Shown here one piece after another: positions 9,411-16,805 of a stretch of 43,817 nucleotides of DNA. A model generated the notes under the pieces. That model was not told the DNA's origin and searched no databases. It saw nothing but the letters and a program-made list of their open reading frames with translations. Source of the stretch: Oscillospiraceae bacterium (GTDB taxonomy: Bacteria > Bacillota > Clostridia > Oscillospirales > Oscillospiraceae); the NCBI GenBank assembly GCA_910575695.1, contig CAJTGJ010000032.1, positions 1 to 43,817 of the forward strand, given 5' to 3'. Numbering within the stretch: position 1 is the stretch's first letter; every line of letters starts with the position of its first letter. A program made the position numbers and the translations under genes.

Positions 9411-9450
9411 CGCGTGCAGGAGAATGGCACGCACCATTCTCCTGCACGCG
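9411..9450 (-). promoter_or_regulatory. Perfect 17-bp hairpin between oppA and oppB
   Basis: CGCGTGCAGGAGAATGG pairs perfectly with 9434-9450 around a six-base loop. No T-run follows, so it is not a classical terminator. Its position just after the binding-protein gene is where stem-loops often protect the oppA message from 3' decay or lower expression of downstream permease genes. That role is inferred from other binding-protein operons. Confidence 0.7.
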
Positions 9451-9494
9451 CATTATGATCGATCTTTTACAAAGACGTCTTTACGGTTTGCGGA

Positions 9495-11744
9495 TCAGCC
9501 GCCCCACAGGCCCAGGTTCTTGGTCTGATAGCCGTCGCCGTAGGGCAGGACGTTATTCAGATAAGAGGACGGGTCGGCGTAGTCGGCGGACCAGCCGGTG
9601 CCGATGGGGAAGTCGCAGGACAGCTCAGCGCCGGTCTTGTTCAGGAAGGAGACGGAGTTCAGCTCGTTGCTGTCGTTCATGCCGAACATATCCACCCGCA
9701 CCAGGCCCTCCAGGGAGCTCTCAATGCTCTGCTTGTAGGCATTGGCCATGTTGGTAGCAGTCTCGGAGTAGGCGGCGTAGGTGAAGTCGATGATGATGGG
9801 ATTCTCAGCGGTGATCTCGATACCCTGAGCAGCCAGCTCCTCGACAGCCTTGGCCATGCACTCCCGGGCGTTGTCCACGTTGTAGAAGCCGTCGAAGCCG
9901 TCGCCGGAGCCTACGCCGTCATTGGCGGCGGGGTCCCACACCTTGATGGGATAGCCGTCGGCGTCAATCTGGGCCTGCACCATGGCGCCGTAGAAGGTGC
10001 CCTCCTCAAAGGTGGTGGGGGTGCCGTTGATGTCGATGGTGACCTCCTTGGACAGGTTCACGAAGTCACCGGGGGTATAGGTGTTGCGGATGGACAGCTC
10101 CTTCAGCTCCTCGCCCACCTGCTGGGCCATATAGCTGACCCGGTCGAAGCCGTAGCTCATGGCGAGGCGGAAGTTGTGGTTGTTCATGGCCGCGTGGGTG
10201 CGGGCGGCATCGTCCAGAACATCGGAGGTAAACACGCCGCCGTTGCGGTCGATCTGGTCGGTGCTCTCATGGCTCTGGTTGGAGGTGCTGATGCTGGGGT
10301 CGTTGAACAGGGCGAACGCCTGACGGTTCAGGTTGGTGAAGCCCACGCGGGTGGTGTTCTTCAGGGGGCAGGTCATGGCGTAGGTGTCAAAAAGCCCGTC
10401 GGTCCTGGACTGCTGGATGGCGTTGGGGCCCATGTCGCACAGGTCCAGGGTGGAGCTATTGAAGTCATTGTAGACCTTCAGGGGGTCGGTGCCGTCCTGG
10501 AAGTACCAGGTCACCTTCTTGACGTTGATGTTGTCGGCGTTCCAGTAGCTGGGGTTGGCGTCATAGACGATCATGGATTTGTTGGTATGGCTGGTGACCA
10601 TGTAGGGGCCGCAGTAGGCGATGTTGGTGGAGGTCAGGCCGTAGTTGCCGTTGCGGTCCTCCGCGGACAGGCCCCTGCCGAACTGACCGCCCTGGGACTC
10701 ATAGTACTCACGGCTCAGGGGGGCGAAGAAGCCGCAGTAGGTCAGCATGGACTCAAAGGCGTTGACGCGCTTGGTCAGGTGGTACACCAGAGTGTGGTCG
10801 TCCACAGCCTCCACGCCCACCTGGGAGAAGTCGGTGATGTTGCCGTCGCAGTAGTCCAGGCCGTTGACGATCAGGGGGGCCACCACCTCGGCGCCGCTGT
10901 CGCCGTAGTAGTCAAACATATGCTGGAGGGAGGCCACCCAGTCGTCGGCCTTGACGTCGGCGACCTTACGGCCCTGATAGTCGGTCCACACCGCGCCCTC
11001 GCGGATGTGGAAGGTCCAGGTCAGGCCGTCCTCGGAGCACTCCCAGCTCTCGGCCAGGGCGGGCTGGAGCACGTTCTCCATATCATACTTCACCAGGCCC
11101 TCCACGGTCTGGCACACCGCGTCGCCCACAGAGTTGGTCCAGGCGGACAGGGTGTCCCAGGTCTCGGGATCCAGGGTGTAGTCCCAGTAGCCGATGGTGT
11201 CCTTGAAGGTGTAGCCCTTTTCGGTCAGGTAATCCTTGGCGGACTGCTCGAAGGTGCCGGTGCCGGCCTTCTCCCGCCACATCTCGTTGAGAGCGTCGCG
11301 GTCCTCCACCTTCAGGATCTCGTTGGTGACGATGGCGGTCTCATAGCGGCGGTAGTCGGTGCCATACTGAACGGTGGGGACGGACTTGTCCACGATGCGG
11401 GTCATGCGGTAGTAGCCGTCGTCGCCGGCATAGGTGACGAAGCAGCCGCTCTCCATCAGCTTGGCCTCGGCCACGGCCAGCAGGGCGTACATCTCGTCCG
11501 CGTCCTCGGCCTCCTGGGCCTTCTGCATGGCCTCGTAGAAATCGCCCAGGGCGTCCATATAAAGGACCTCGTCCTCATAGGTGACCGGGGTGAACTCGCC
11601 CGGCCCGCCGCCCGGATTCTCGGGGCTGCTGCTGTTGCCGTCGCTGGGCGGGTTGCTGTTGTTGGTCTCGCCGCCGGGGCCGCCGCAGGCCGCGAGGCTG
11701 AAGACCATAGCAAGTGCCAGTACTAAGCTAAGAAACTTCTTCAT
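9495..11744 (-). CDS. Extracellular solute-binding lipoprotein, family 5 (OppA/DppA-like)
   Basis: Substrate-capture lipoprotein of the importer, 749 residues. A signal peptide (MKKFLSLVLALAMVFSLAAC) ends in the lipobox LAAC with the lipidated Cys at 20. A Gly/Pro/Ser/Asn-rich tether follows, with the SBP_bac_5 fold after that (LTWTFHIREGAVWTD..., YHLTKRVNAFESMLTYCGFFAPLSREYY, RLAMSYGFDRVSYM). The ATG at 11744 has a perfect AGGAGG; an upstream in-frame ATG would bury the signal peptide. It is longer than typical OppA (~540) because of an added N-terminal region (about 55-190). It is the first gene of the opp operon. Family 5 binders take peptides, nickel, sugars or other solutes, so the ligand is unknown. 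Confidence 0.9.
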   Translation of the reverse strand: MKKFLSLVLALAMVFSLAACGGPGGETNNSNPPSDGNSSSPENPGGGPGEFTPVTYEDEVLYMDALGDFYEAMQKAQEAEDADEMYALLAVAEAKLMESGCFVTYAGDDGYYRMTRIVDKSVPTVQYGTDYRRYETAIVTNEILKVEDRDALNEMWREKAGTGTFEQSAKDYLTEKGYTFKDTIGYWDYTLDPETWDTLSAWTNSVGDAVCQTVEGLVKYDMENVLQPALAESWECSEDGLTWTFHIREGAVWTDYQGRKVADVKADDWVASLQHMFDYYGDSGAEVVAPLIVNGLDYCDGNITDFSQVGVEAVDDHTLVYHLTKRVNAFESMLTYCGFFAPLSREYYESQGGQFGRGLSAEDRNGNYGLTSTNIAYCGPYMVTSHTNKSMIVYDANPSYWNADNINVKKVTWYFQDGTDPLKVYNDFNSSTLDLCDMGPNAIQQSRTDGLFDTYAMTCPLKNTTRVGFTNLNRQAFALFNDPSISTSNQSHESTDQIDRNGGVFTSDVLDDAARTHAAMNNHNFRLAMSYGFDRVSYMAQQVGEELKELSIRNTYTPGDFVNLSKEVTIDINGTPTTFEEGTFYGAMVQAQIDADGYPIKVWDPAANDGVGSGDGFDGFYNVDNARECMAKAVEELAAQGIEITAENPIIIDFTYAAYSETATNMANAYKQSIESSLEGLVRVDMFGMNDSNELNSVSFLNKTGAELSCDFPIGTGWSADYADPSSYLNNVLPYGDGYQTKNLGLWGG

Positions 11745-11893
11745 GTTTATCCTCCTATTTTTTGTTATATTTAACCGGGCAAAACGGATTTGCCGCCCAT
11801 CCTGCACAGGTTAAACCAAAATAAATTCCGGCCCGGCCCCGCATTTTGCGGGGAATGGGCCATCGTTCCCCCGTGGGAAGGGGGGAACGAAAA

Positions 11894-11909
11894 ACGGGGC
11901 GCGCCCCGT
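11894..11909 (-). terminator. Intrinsic terminator/attenuator in the oppA leader
   Basis: ACGGGGCGCGCCCCGT is a perfect 16-base palindrome. On the minus strand it is followed immediately by TTTTTCG. It lies about 150 bases upstream of the oppA start and about 160 bases downstream of the consensus promoter, so it would end or attenuate leader transcripts. A neighbouring C/G-run inverted repeat (about 11868-11890) could form a competing structure. Confidence 0.5.
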
Positions 11910-12069
11910 TCAGCGCTGTACTGCGCCAAACCGCCGCCCCACAGGCCTGCGCCGGCCCATGCCCTGCGCACGCCCTGAAAACCGGCTGTCCAGACAATTT
12001 GCAAGAGCCGCCCCTCTCCATTTCATTTCCGAAAAAGACGCCTCCGCAGGGAACACCATTTGCATCATA

Positions 12070-12098
12070 ATTATATAGGGATTCTTCCCGCCTGTCAA
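12070..12098 (-). promoter_or_regulatory. Consensus sigma-70/A promoter of the opp operon
   Basis: On the minus strand, TTGACA (12093-12098), exactly 17 bases, then TATAAT (12070-12075): both hexamers are perfect. The spacer contains the small inverted repeat GGGA-AGAA-TCCC, a possible operator. Transcription would start near 12063, giving a leader of about 320 bases before oppA. The 11745-12069 leader has no convincing gene. Confidence 0.85.
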
Positions 12099-12722
12099 TA
12101 TGAAATTGCATCTCAATCGATTTTTCCTGCAGCCGGCTGGGATTGATTCCATTTTTCAACAGGCCCGTCCGCCCGGACCGCGCCCAAAAAACAGGGGGGG
12201 CGGCCCCATAATGAGGTTCCGTAAATCTGAACAAGCGGAGGAACCTGCAATGAAACCATCGCTGATGTCCCCGAAGGAGCTCCCGGGCTCGGCGTACATT
12301 TCAAACATCGGGCGTACATGGACGCACTGTCTGGCATAAATATTATCTTCTCTGATGTTCATTGCAGGCTTTCCGAATTGGGGTTGAAACCTTCCATTTC
12401 CCTCTTGTCCCGTGGAGAAACACGAAAAGGCAGCGCCCGGCAAAGAGCGCTGCCTTTTCATGTTTCTCCACGCTTCGGGTCAGCTTGGCCCGAGTTCATG
12501 GCTGCCAGGGTTCATATTACTTCTGAAAAACAACAGACCTCGTGCGAAATAAATTTCAACGCTGATAAACGAAGGGGGGCCTCCTCCGTGATTCGGGGAG
12601 GAATAAATTAACAACGTGGTTATCTCCATCTGTTCCCCGCGTAGAATGGGGTGCGGTTTGGGTTAGCCACTCTGTAGCATAGTATTCTGAAGCACCTCAA
12701 AACCGTCTGCCATACCCCCCCC
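12099..12722. other. Intergenic region between the opp promoter and the catabolic operon
   Basis: About 620 bases with no gene I can support. It holds an 11-bp inverted repeat CCTGCAATGAA (12244-12254) / TTCATTGCAGG (12358-12368). A 29-codon plus-strand frame at 12250-12339 is preceded by GGAGG eight bases upstream, but has no recognised product. A very long hairpin lies at 12411-12472. On the minus strand a 68-codon frame starting with ATG at about 12363 lacks a clear SD. Confidence 0.5.
12411..12472. terminator. Long 26-bp near-perfect hairpin, probable terminator
   Basis: Bases 12411-12436 pair with 12447-12472, with a single mismatch and a 10-base loop. An internal TTTT follows the GC-rich inner stem (GGCAGCGC / GCGCTGCC) on both strands, so the inner half works as a bidirectional terminator. 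It is the first strong terminator met by the leftward catabolic operon that ends at 12723, though about 250 bases beyond it. Confidence 0.6.
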
Positions 12723-13592
12723 TTACTTGAGCTGTTCCATAATAATGCTCTGATCCCGTCCCCCCTGGCCCAGCTCAATGGCCCTGCGGTACATCACCAT
12801 AGCCGCGTCCGTCATAGGCAGCCGCGCCCCGCAGGAGGCGGCAAACCGCTGGGCCAGCTCCAAATCCTTCACCATCATTGCCATCCCGGTAGGGTTATCA
12901 TAATTTTCCGGCATGATGTGGGCGGGATAGCACACCTCAAACACCCGGCTGTAACCGTAGGAGGTCAGGATGCAGTCGTACAGCTTCTTCTCGTCCAGCC
13001 CCGCCTTTTTAGCCAGCACCCCCGCCTCGCACAGCACCGCGTGGTTTACCCACGTCAGGATCTGGTTGATAAGCTTGATCTGCTGGGCGGAACCGTTTGG
13101 CCCGAAATACAGGATGTTTTTCCCCATGGCCCGGTAGACGGGCATAAGGACCTCATTCAATGTTTCCTCATCTCCGCCCACCATGATGGTGAGTGAACCG
13201 TCCCTGGCCCCTTGGGGCCCGCCGCTCACCGGGGAATCAAAGTACCGCAACCCCAGGGCCGCCAGCTCCGTCCCCAGAGCCCGGGCGGCGGTGACGTCGA
13301 TGGTGCTGCAATCCACCACATAGCGCACCCGCCGGTTCTTCCCGGACAGGATGCCGTCCGGCCCCAGCAGCACCTCCCGCACCACTCCGTCGTGGGGCAG
13401 GCACAGCACCACCCCGTCGCACTCCTCCCCCATGGCGGCCAGGCTGGGGGCACTCACTCCCCCGGCGGCTGTCAGCGGGGCCTCCTTCTCCCGGGTGCGG
13501 TTCCAGCCCATCACCTCAAAGCCCGCCCTGCGCAGGCACAGGGCCATGCTCAGGCCCATGGAACCCAATCCCGCAAATCCCAGCTTTAGCAT
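12723..13592 (-). CDS. NAD(P)-dependent beta-hydroxyacid dehydrogenase (3-hydroxyisobutyrate dehydrogenase / tartronate semialdehyde reductase family)
   Basis: Oxidises a 3-hydroxy acid, or reduces the corresponding oxo acid. The 289-residue protein starts with the Rossmann motif GFAGLGSMG (about 5-13). It carries the family signature DSPVSGGPQGARDGSLTIMVGG (about 118-139) and has the catalytic Lys in QQIKLINQ (about 170). Its KDLELA segment binds cofactor and substrate. Length and order match the HIBADH family. It is the last gene of the leftward catabolic operon, 14 bases after the VOC gene. Next to a BKACE enzyme, oxidation of a 3-hydroxy acid to a 3-keto acid is a plausible step, but the exact substrate is not readable from sequence. 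Confidence 0.87.
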   Translation of the reverse strand: MLKLGFAGLGSMGLSMALCLRRAGFEVMGWNRTREKEAPLTAAGGVSAPSLAAMGEECDGVVLCLPHDGVVREVLLGPDGILSGKNRRVRYVVDCSTIDVTAARALGTELAALGLRYFDSPVSGGPQGARDGSLTIMVGGDEETLNEVLMPVYRAMGKNILYFGPNGSAQQIKLINQILTWVNHAVLCEAGVLAKKAGLDEKKLYDCILTSYGYSRVFEVCYPAHIMPENYDNPTGMAMMVKDLELAQRFAASCGARLPMTDAAMVMYRRAIELGQGGRDQSIIMEQLK

Positions 13593-13606
13593 GGTTCTCC
13601 CTCCCC

Positions 13607-14095
13607 TCAGTCCTGCAAGGTGCCGTCCGGATTGCGGTAGCGGTTGATCTCCTTGATCTCATAGATCAGATCCATTACCCCGTCCCGTGCGTACATACAG
13701 CGGCGGTAGCCGTTTTCCTCGTCCTCCGCCTCATACTCGAAGAAAATGTCGTCCCCCTTGCCCCGGAAATAGTCCCTCCAGTGGTCAAAGTCATGGACCT
13801 TGAAGCAAATGTGGTTGATACCGCTGCCTCCCTGCTGAATGTAATCCCAGTGATAGCCGCCCTCTGTCACGGGCTCCAGCAGCTCGATCCTGCACTGGTT
13901 CCCTGCCAGAGAGAGAATGGCGCACCGGCACTGCTGGGGATGGGGGCTCCCGTTGGTCCAGCAGGTCTCCAGGTAGGGGGACAGCGTCATCACATCCCGG
14001 ATACCGTAATGCTCCTTCATGTGGGCCACCGCCTTGTCCAGATCCGGGACGATAAAGCCCACGTGGTCAATGCCGTATTCTATTAATTCCTTCAT
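13607..14095 (-). CDS. VOC-superfamily (glyoxalase/epimerase-like) protein
   Basis: 162 residues with two beta-alpha-beta-beta-beta halves. The first opens with IDHVGFIVPDLDKAVAHMKEHYGI (metal-ligand-type His at about 11) and has a RIELLEPV strand with Glu. The second begins with GINHICFKVHDFDHWRDYF and ends with the strand VMDLIYEIKE. This is the pattern of methylmalonyl-CoA epimerase, glyoxalase I and ring dioxygenases. The ATG at 14095 with AAAGGAG upstream is chosen over an ATG 48 bases further up. The start overlaps the end of the dehydratase gene by 29 bases. In this operon an epimerase or isomerase acting on the pathway acid or its CoA ester is possible; the function is unproven. Confidence 0.8.
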   Translation of the reverse strand: MKELIEYGIDHVGFIVPDLDKAVAHMKEHYGIRDVMTLSPYLETCWTNGSPHPQQCRCAILSLAGNQCRIELLEPVTEGGYHWDYIQQGGSGINHICFKVHDFDHWRDYFRGKGDDIFFEYEAEDEENGYRRCMYARDGVMDLIYEIKEINRYRNPDGTLQD

Positions 14096-15809
14096 CTGTG
14101 CCGCTCCTTTCCCGCGTTGTCTCATCCGGAGCCAACAGTACACCCCCCCGGTCGGCGGAGGAGGCCATGGCCGCGTACCGTTTCAAATAGCCGCCCGCAG
14201 GCTTGGGGCGGTAGACCCAGCTGGCCCGCCGCCGGGCCAGTTCCCCGTCCTCCACGTGGAGGGTGAGGGTTTTCTCCATCACGTCAATGGTGATCTCATC
14301 GCCGTCCTCTACCAGGGCAATCGGGCCTCCGGCGGCGGCCTCCGGGGAGATGTGCCCCACAAAGCAGCCGCTGTTGGTACCGGAAAAACGCCCGTCGGTG
14401 ATGAGGGCGGTGCAGGCGGCCAGCCCCTGCCCATAGAGGGTTTTCATAGGCTTGTAAAGTTCCTTCATTCCCGGCCCGCCACGGGGCCCCTCATAGCGGA
14501 TAACCACTACGTGTCCGGGCTTCACCTGTCTGGCCTCAATAGCGGCGGTGCACGCGTCCTCCGAGTCGAAGCAAATGGCCCTGCCCGTGAACCGGCGGGC
14601 CTCCGGCAGGATAGCGGCGGGCTTGGAGACCGCGGTGTCCGGCGCCAGGTTCCCCCGGAGGATGGCCAGCCCGCCCAGCGTGCTGTGGGGGTTGTCCATG
14701 GCGCGGATCAGATCCGGCATGGGGGATACAGGGGGCGGCGCGCTGTCCAGATTCTCCCCCACCGACCGCCCGGTGACGGTGAGCTGTTCCAGGTGGAGCT
14801 TCGCCGCCATGCGCCGCATCACCTCGGGCACGCCCCCTGCCCGGTAGAGATCCGCTGCGTCATATTGGTGGGTGGCAGGGTTGATCCTGGCCAGCAGGGG
14901 GATCTCTCCGCTGAAGCGGTCGAAGGCGTCGATAACCTCTCCGGCGTCAATGCCCAGCTCGTGGGCCAGGGCGCAGGCATGGATCACCGTGTTGCTGGAT
15001 CCTCCCACCGCCATCATCAGCATGATCCCGTTCTCAATGGCTTTCCGGGTAAGGATCTTCCGGGCGGTAAGCCCCTCCCGCACCATCTGAACCACCCGCT
15101 CGCCGCTGGCGAAAGCGGTTCGGAGCCGTTCATTGTATACCGCCGGGATCAGTGCGCTCCCCGGCAGGCTCATGCCCATGGCCTCCGCCATACAGCACAT
15201 ACTGTTGGCCGTGCCCATGAACTGGCAGGAGCCGCAGGTGGGGGCGCACAGGTCCGCCAGACGGAGCACGTCGTCCTCTGTCAGTTCCCCCACCTGCACC
15301 CGGCCCATGGCCTCGCTGACGGAGGTGGTGTCCGGCTTTTCCTGGCCGCAGCAGTCCGGCCCGGAGAGCATACCGCCCCCCGCCACCAACACACAGGGCA
15401 GATCCAGCCGGGCCGCCGCCATCAGCATACCGGGCACGATCTTGTCGCAGCTCCCCAGCAGCACCAGCCCGTCCAGCCGGTGGGCGCAGGCGATGATTTC
15501 AATGCTGTCAGCGATGTTGTCCCGGGAGGGCAGTACATAGTTATTGCCATCGTGCCCCCCGGCCAACCCGTCACAGCAGGCGATAACACCGAACTCGGCG
15601 GGTACGCCCCCCGCCCGGTAGATGCCGTACTTCACCTGCCGGGCCAGCTCCCGCAGGCTGGTGTGCCCCGGCACCATATCGGAAAAGGCGTTGGCGATGC
15701 CGATAATCGGGCGGGACAGGTCGCCGCCGGAATAGCCGCACCCCTTCCAGATTACCTGGTTGGAGATCCGATCCAGGCTGGAGAGGGGCGGTATTTGCTG
15801 TCGTGTCAT
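14067..15809 (-). CDS. IlvD/Edd-family Fe-S dehydratase (sugar-acid / dihydroxy-acid dehydratase-like)
   Basis: Iron-sulphur dehydratase that converts a 2,3-dihydroxy acid to a 2-oxo acid. 580 residues. Visible signatures are IIGIANAFSDMVPGH (about 35-49), CDGLAGGHDGNNY, SRDNIADS, the cluster motif GSCDKIVPGM (Cys121) and CAPTCGSCQFMGTANSM (Cys192/Cys195). The C-terminal part has EGPRGGPGMKEL and LITDGRFSGTNSGCFVGHISPEAA. The VPGH variant replaces the PCN motif of many family members. SD AAGGAGG precedes the ATG. It sits in a sigma-54-controlled acid-catabolic operon without other branched-chain amino acid genes, so a catabolic substrate is more likely than valine/isoleucine synthesis. Confidence 0.88.
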   Translation of the reverse strand: MTRQQIPPLSSLDRISNQVIWKGCGYSGGDLSRPIIGIANAFSDMVPGHTSLRELARQVKYGIYRAGGVPAEFGVIACCDGLAGGHDGNNYVLPSRDNIADSIEIIACAHRLDGLVLLGSCDKIVPGMLMAAARLDLPCVLVAGGGMLSGPDCCGQEKPDTTSVSEAMGRVQVGELTEDDVLRLADLCAPTCGSCQFMGTANSMCCMAEAMGMSLPGSALIPAVYNERLRTAFASGERVVQMVREGLTARKILTRKAIENGIMLMMAVGGSSNTVIHACALAHELGIDAGEVIDAFDRFSGEIPLLARINPATHQYDAADLYRAGGVPEVMRRMAAKLHLEQLTVTGRSVGENLDSAPPPVSPMPDLIRAMDNPHSTLGGLAILRGNLAPDTAVSKPAAILPEARRFTGRAICFDSEDACTAAIEARQVKPGHVVVIRYEGPRGGPGMKELYKPMKTLYGQGLAACTALITDGRFSGTNSGCFVGHISPEAAAGGPIALVEDGDEITIDVMEKTLTLHVEDGELARRRASWVYRPKPAGGYLKRYAAMASSADRGGVLLAPDETTRERSGTDEGINRIRH

Positions 15810-15827
15810 GGCTTGTCCTCCTTATGG

Positions 15828-15862
15828 CGCAGGCCGGCACTGACGGGCAGCACCGGCCTGCG
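15828..15862 (-). promoter_or_regulatory. Intercistronic hairpin
   Basis: CGCAGGCCGG / CCGGCCTGCG, a 10-bp stem, lies in the 63-base gap between the BKACE and dehydratase genes. There is no T-run. It may stabilise the upstream message or tune relative expression. Confidence 0.5.
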
Positions 15863-15872
15863 GAAAAATGGT

Positions 15873-16754
15873 TCAGCTCAGGTGGGGAATCTTGAGAATG
15901 TCACGGGCCTCGTCGGGGGTGGCCACGTCGAAGCCCAAATCCCGGATGATGCGTACGGCACGCTCCACCATCTGGGCATTGCTCTTGAGCAGCTCTCCGG
16001 GGCCGTAGTAGATGTTATCCTCCATGCCCACCCGGGCGCCGCCGCCCTTGAGGACGGTCATCGCCATGCCGGGAACGTGGTTCTTCGCGCCGATGGAGAT
16101 GGTGCTGAAGTTCACAAAGCGATCCTTGGGCAGCTTGCGGATCATGAAGTCGATATTCTCCTCAGAGAAGGAGATGGCTCCCTGGCTGATCTTGTCCATG
16201 CCCATGACGAAGGACAGGGAGACGGGGTCGTCCAGCACCCCGGCAGGTTGGAGGATGTTAAACACATCCTCCACGGCGGTAGGCTCGAAGCACTCCAGCT
16301 CGGGCTTGATGCCCATATCCTTCATCATCTTGGCGTACTTCAGCAGGAAGTCCCGGAACCACTCATAAACGAAGGTGCGCCCGTCCCAGCTGGTGGAGAT
16401 CAGAGAGCAGTCCAGGGAGCACATATCGGGCTTCACCAGGTTGGGGTCATACAGCAGCTTCATGCCGTCCTCCGCGCCGGTGCCCGCCCGGTTTGCGGGG
16501 GCGGTGGAATACTGGGTCACCAGATTGCACTTGGCGCGGATTCTGGAGCCAATCTCATTGTATACGTTGGGGTCGTTGGTGGACAGGCCCTCCTTGTCCC
16601 GGGCGTGGATGTGGACGATGGCGGCCCCGGCGTTGTAGCAGTCGTAGGCGGAATCGGCGATTTCCTGGGGGGTCAGGGGGATGTTGGGGTTGGCCTCCTT
16701 GCCGTGGAAGGCCCCGGTCTGGGCCACTGTGATGATGATTTTACGCTTTGCCAT
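15873..16754 (-). CDS. Beta-keto acid cleavage enzyme (BKACE, DUF849 / Kce family)
   Basis: TIM-barrel zinc enzyme. The family condenses a 3-keto acid with acetyl-CoA and splits it to acetoacetate plus an acyl-CoA (3-keto-5-aminohexanoate cleavage enzyme is the prototype). 293 residues, the usual length. Zinc ligands are visible in VHIHARD (His48, His50) and Glu245 in RVGMEDNIYYGPGEL; Arg241 and Asp246 match the active-site RxGxED pattern. The FEPTAVEDV strand (about 156-164) also fits. The start has SD AAGGAAG. It is the second gene of the leftward operon. No lysine-fermentation partner genes (aminomutases, Kdd) are nearby, so the keto acid cleaved is probably different. Confidence 0.92.
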   Translation of the reverse strand: MAKRKIIITVAQTGAFHGKEANPNIPLTPQEIADSAYDCYNAGAAIVHIHARDKEGLSTNDPNVYNEIGSRIRAKCNLVTQYSTAPANRAGTGAEDGMKLLYDPNLVKPDMCSLDCSLISTSWDGRTFVYEWFRDFLLKYAKMMKDMGIKPELECFEPTAVEDVFNILQPAGVLDDPVSLSFVMGMDKISQGAISFSEENIDFMIRKLPKDRFVNFSTISIGAKNHVPGMAMTVLKGGGARVGMEDNIYYGPGELLKSNAQMVERAVRIIRDLGFDVATPDEARDILKIPHLS

Positions 16755-16805
16755 GATGTATCTTCCTTTCTTAACTAATTGGTTCCGGATTGGGACGGGA
16801 GCCGC

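Noticed and set aside
10176..11726. Very long plus-strand open frame opposite oppA
   Set aside because: It is a shadow of the GC-rich oppA codons, with Gly/Val/His-biased composition, no SD and no domain. The same holds for the long frames opposite oppD, BKACE, uvrA, uvrB and the carrier at 16806-18275.
11771..12234. Minus-strand frames of 77-159 codons in the oppA leader
   Set aside because: They cross the terminator palindrome and C/G-run repeats, and the longest extends upstream of the consensus promoter. Low-complexity composition indicates non-coding leader.
12156..12461. A 101-codon minus-strand frame between opp and the catabolic operon
   Set aside because: Its N-terminal third is the arm of the 26-bp hairpin, and inner starts have no convincing SD. 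No family resemblance was seen.
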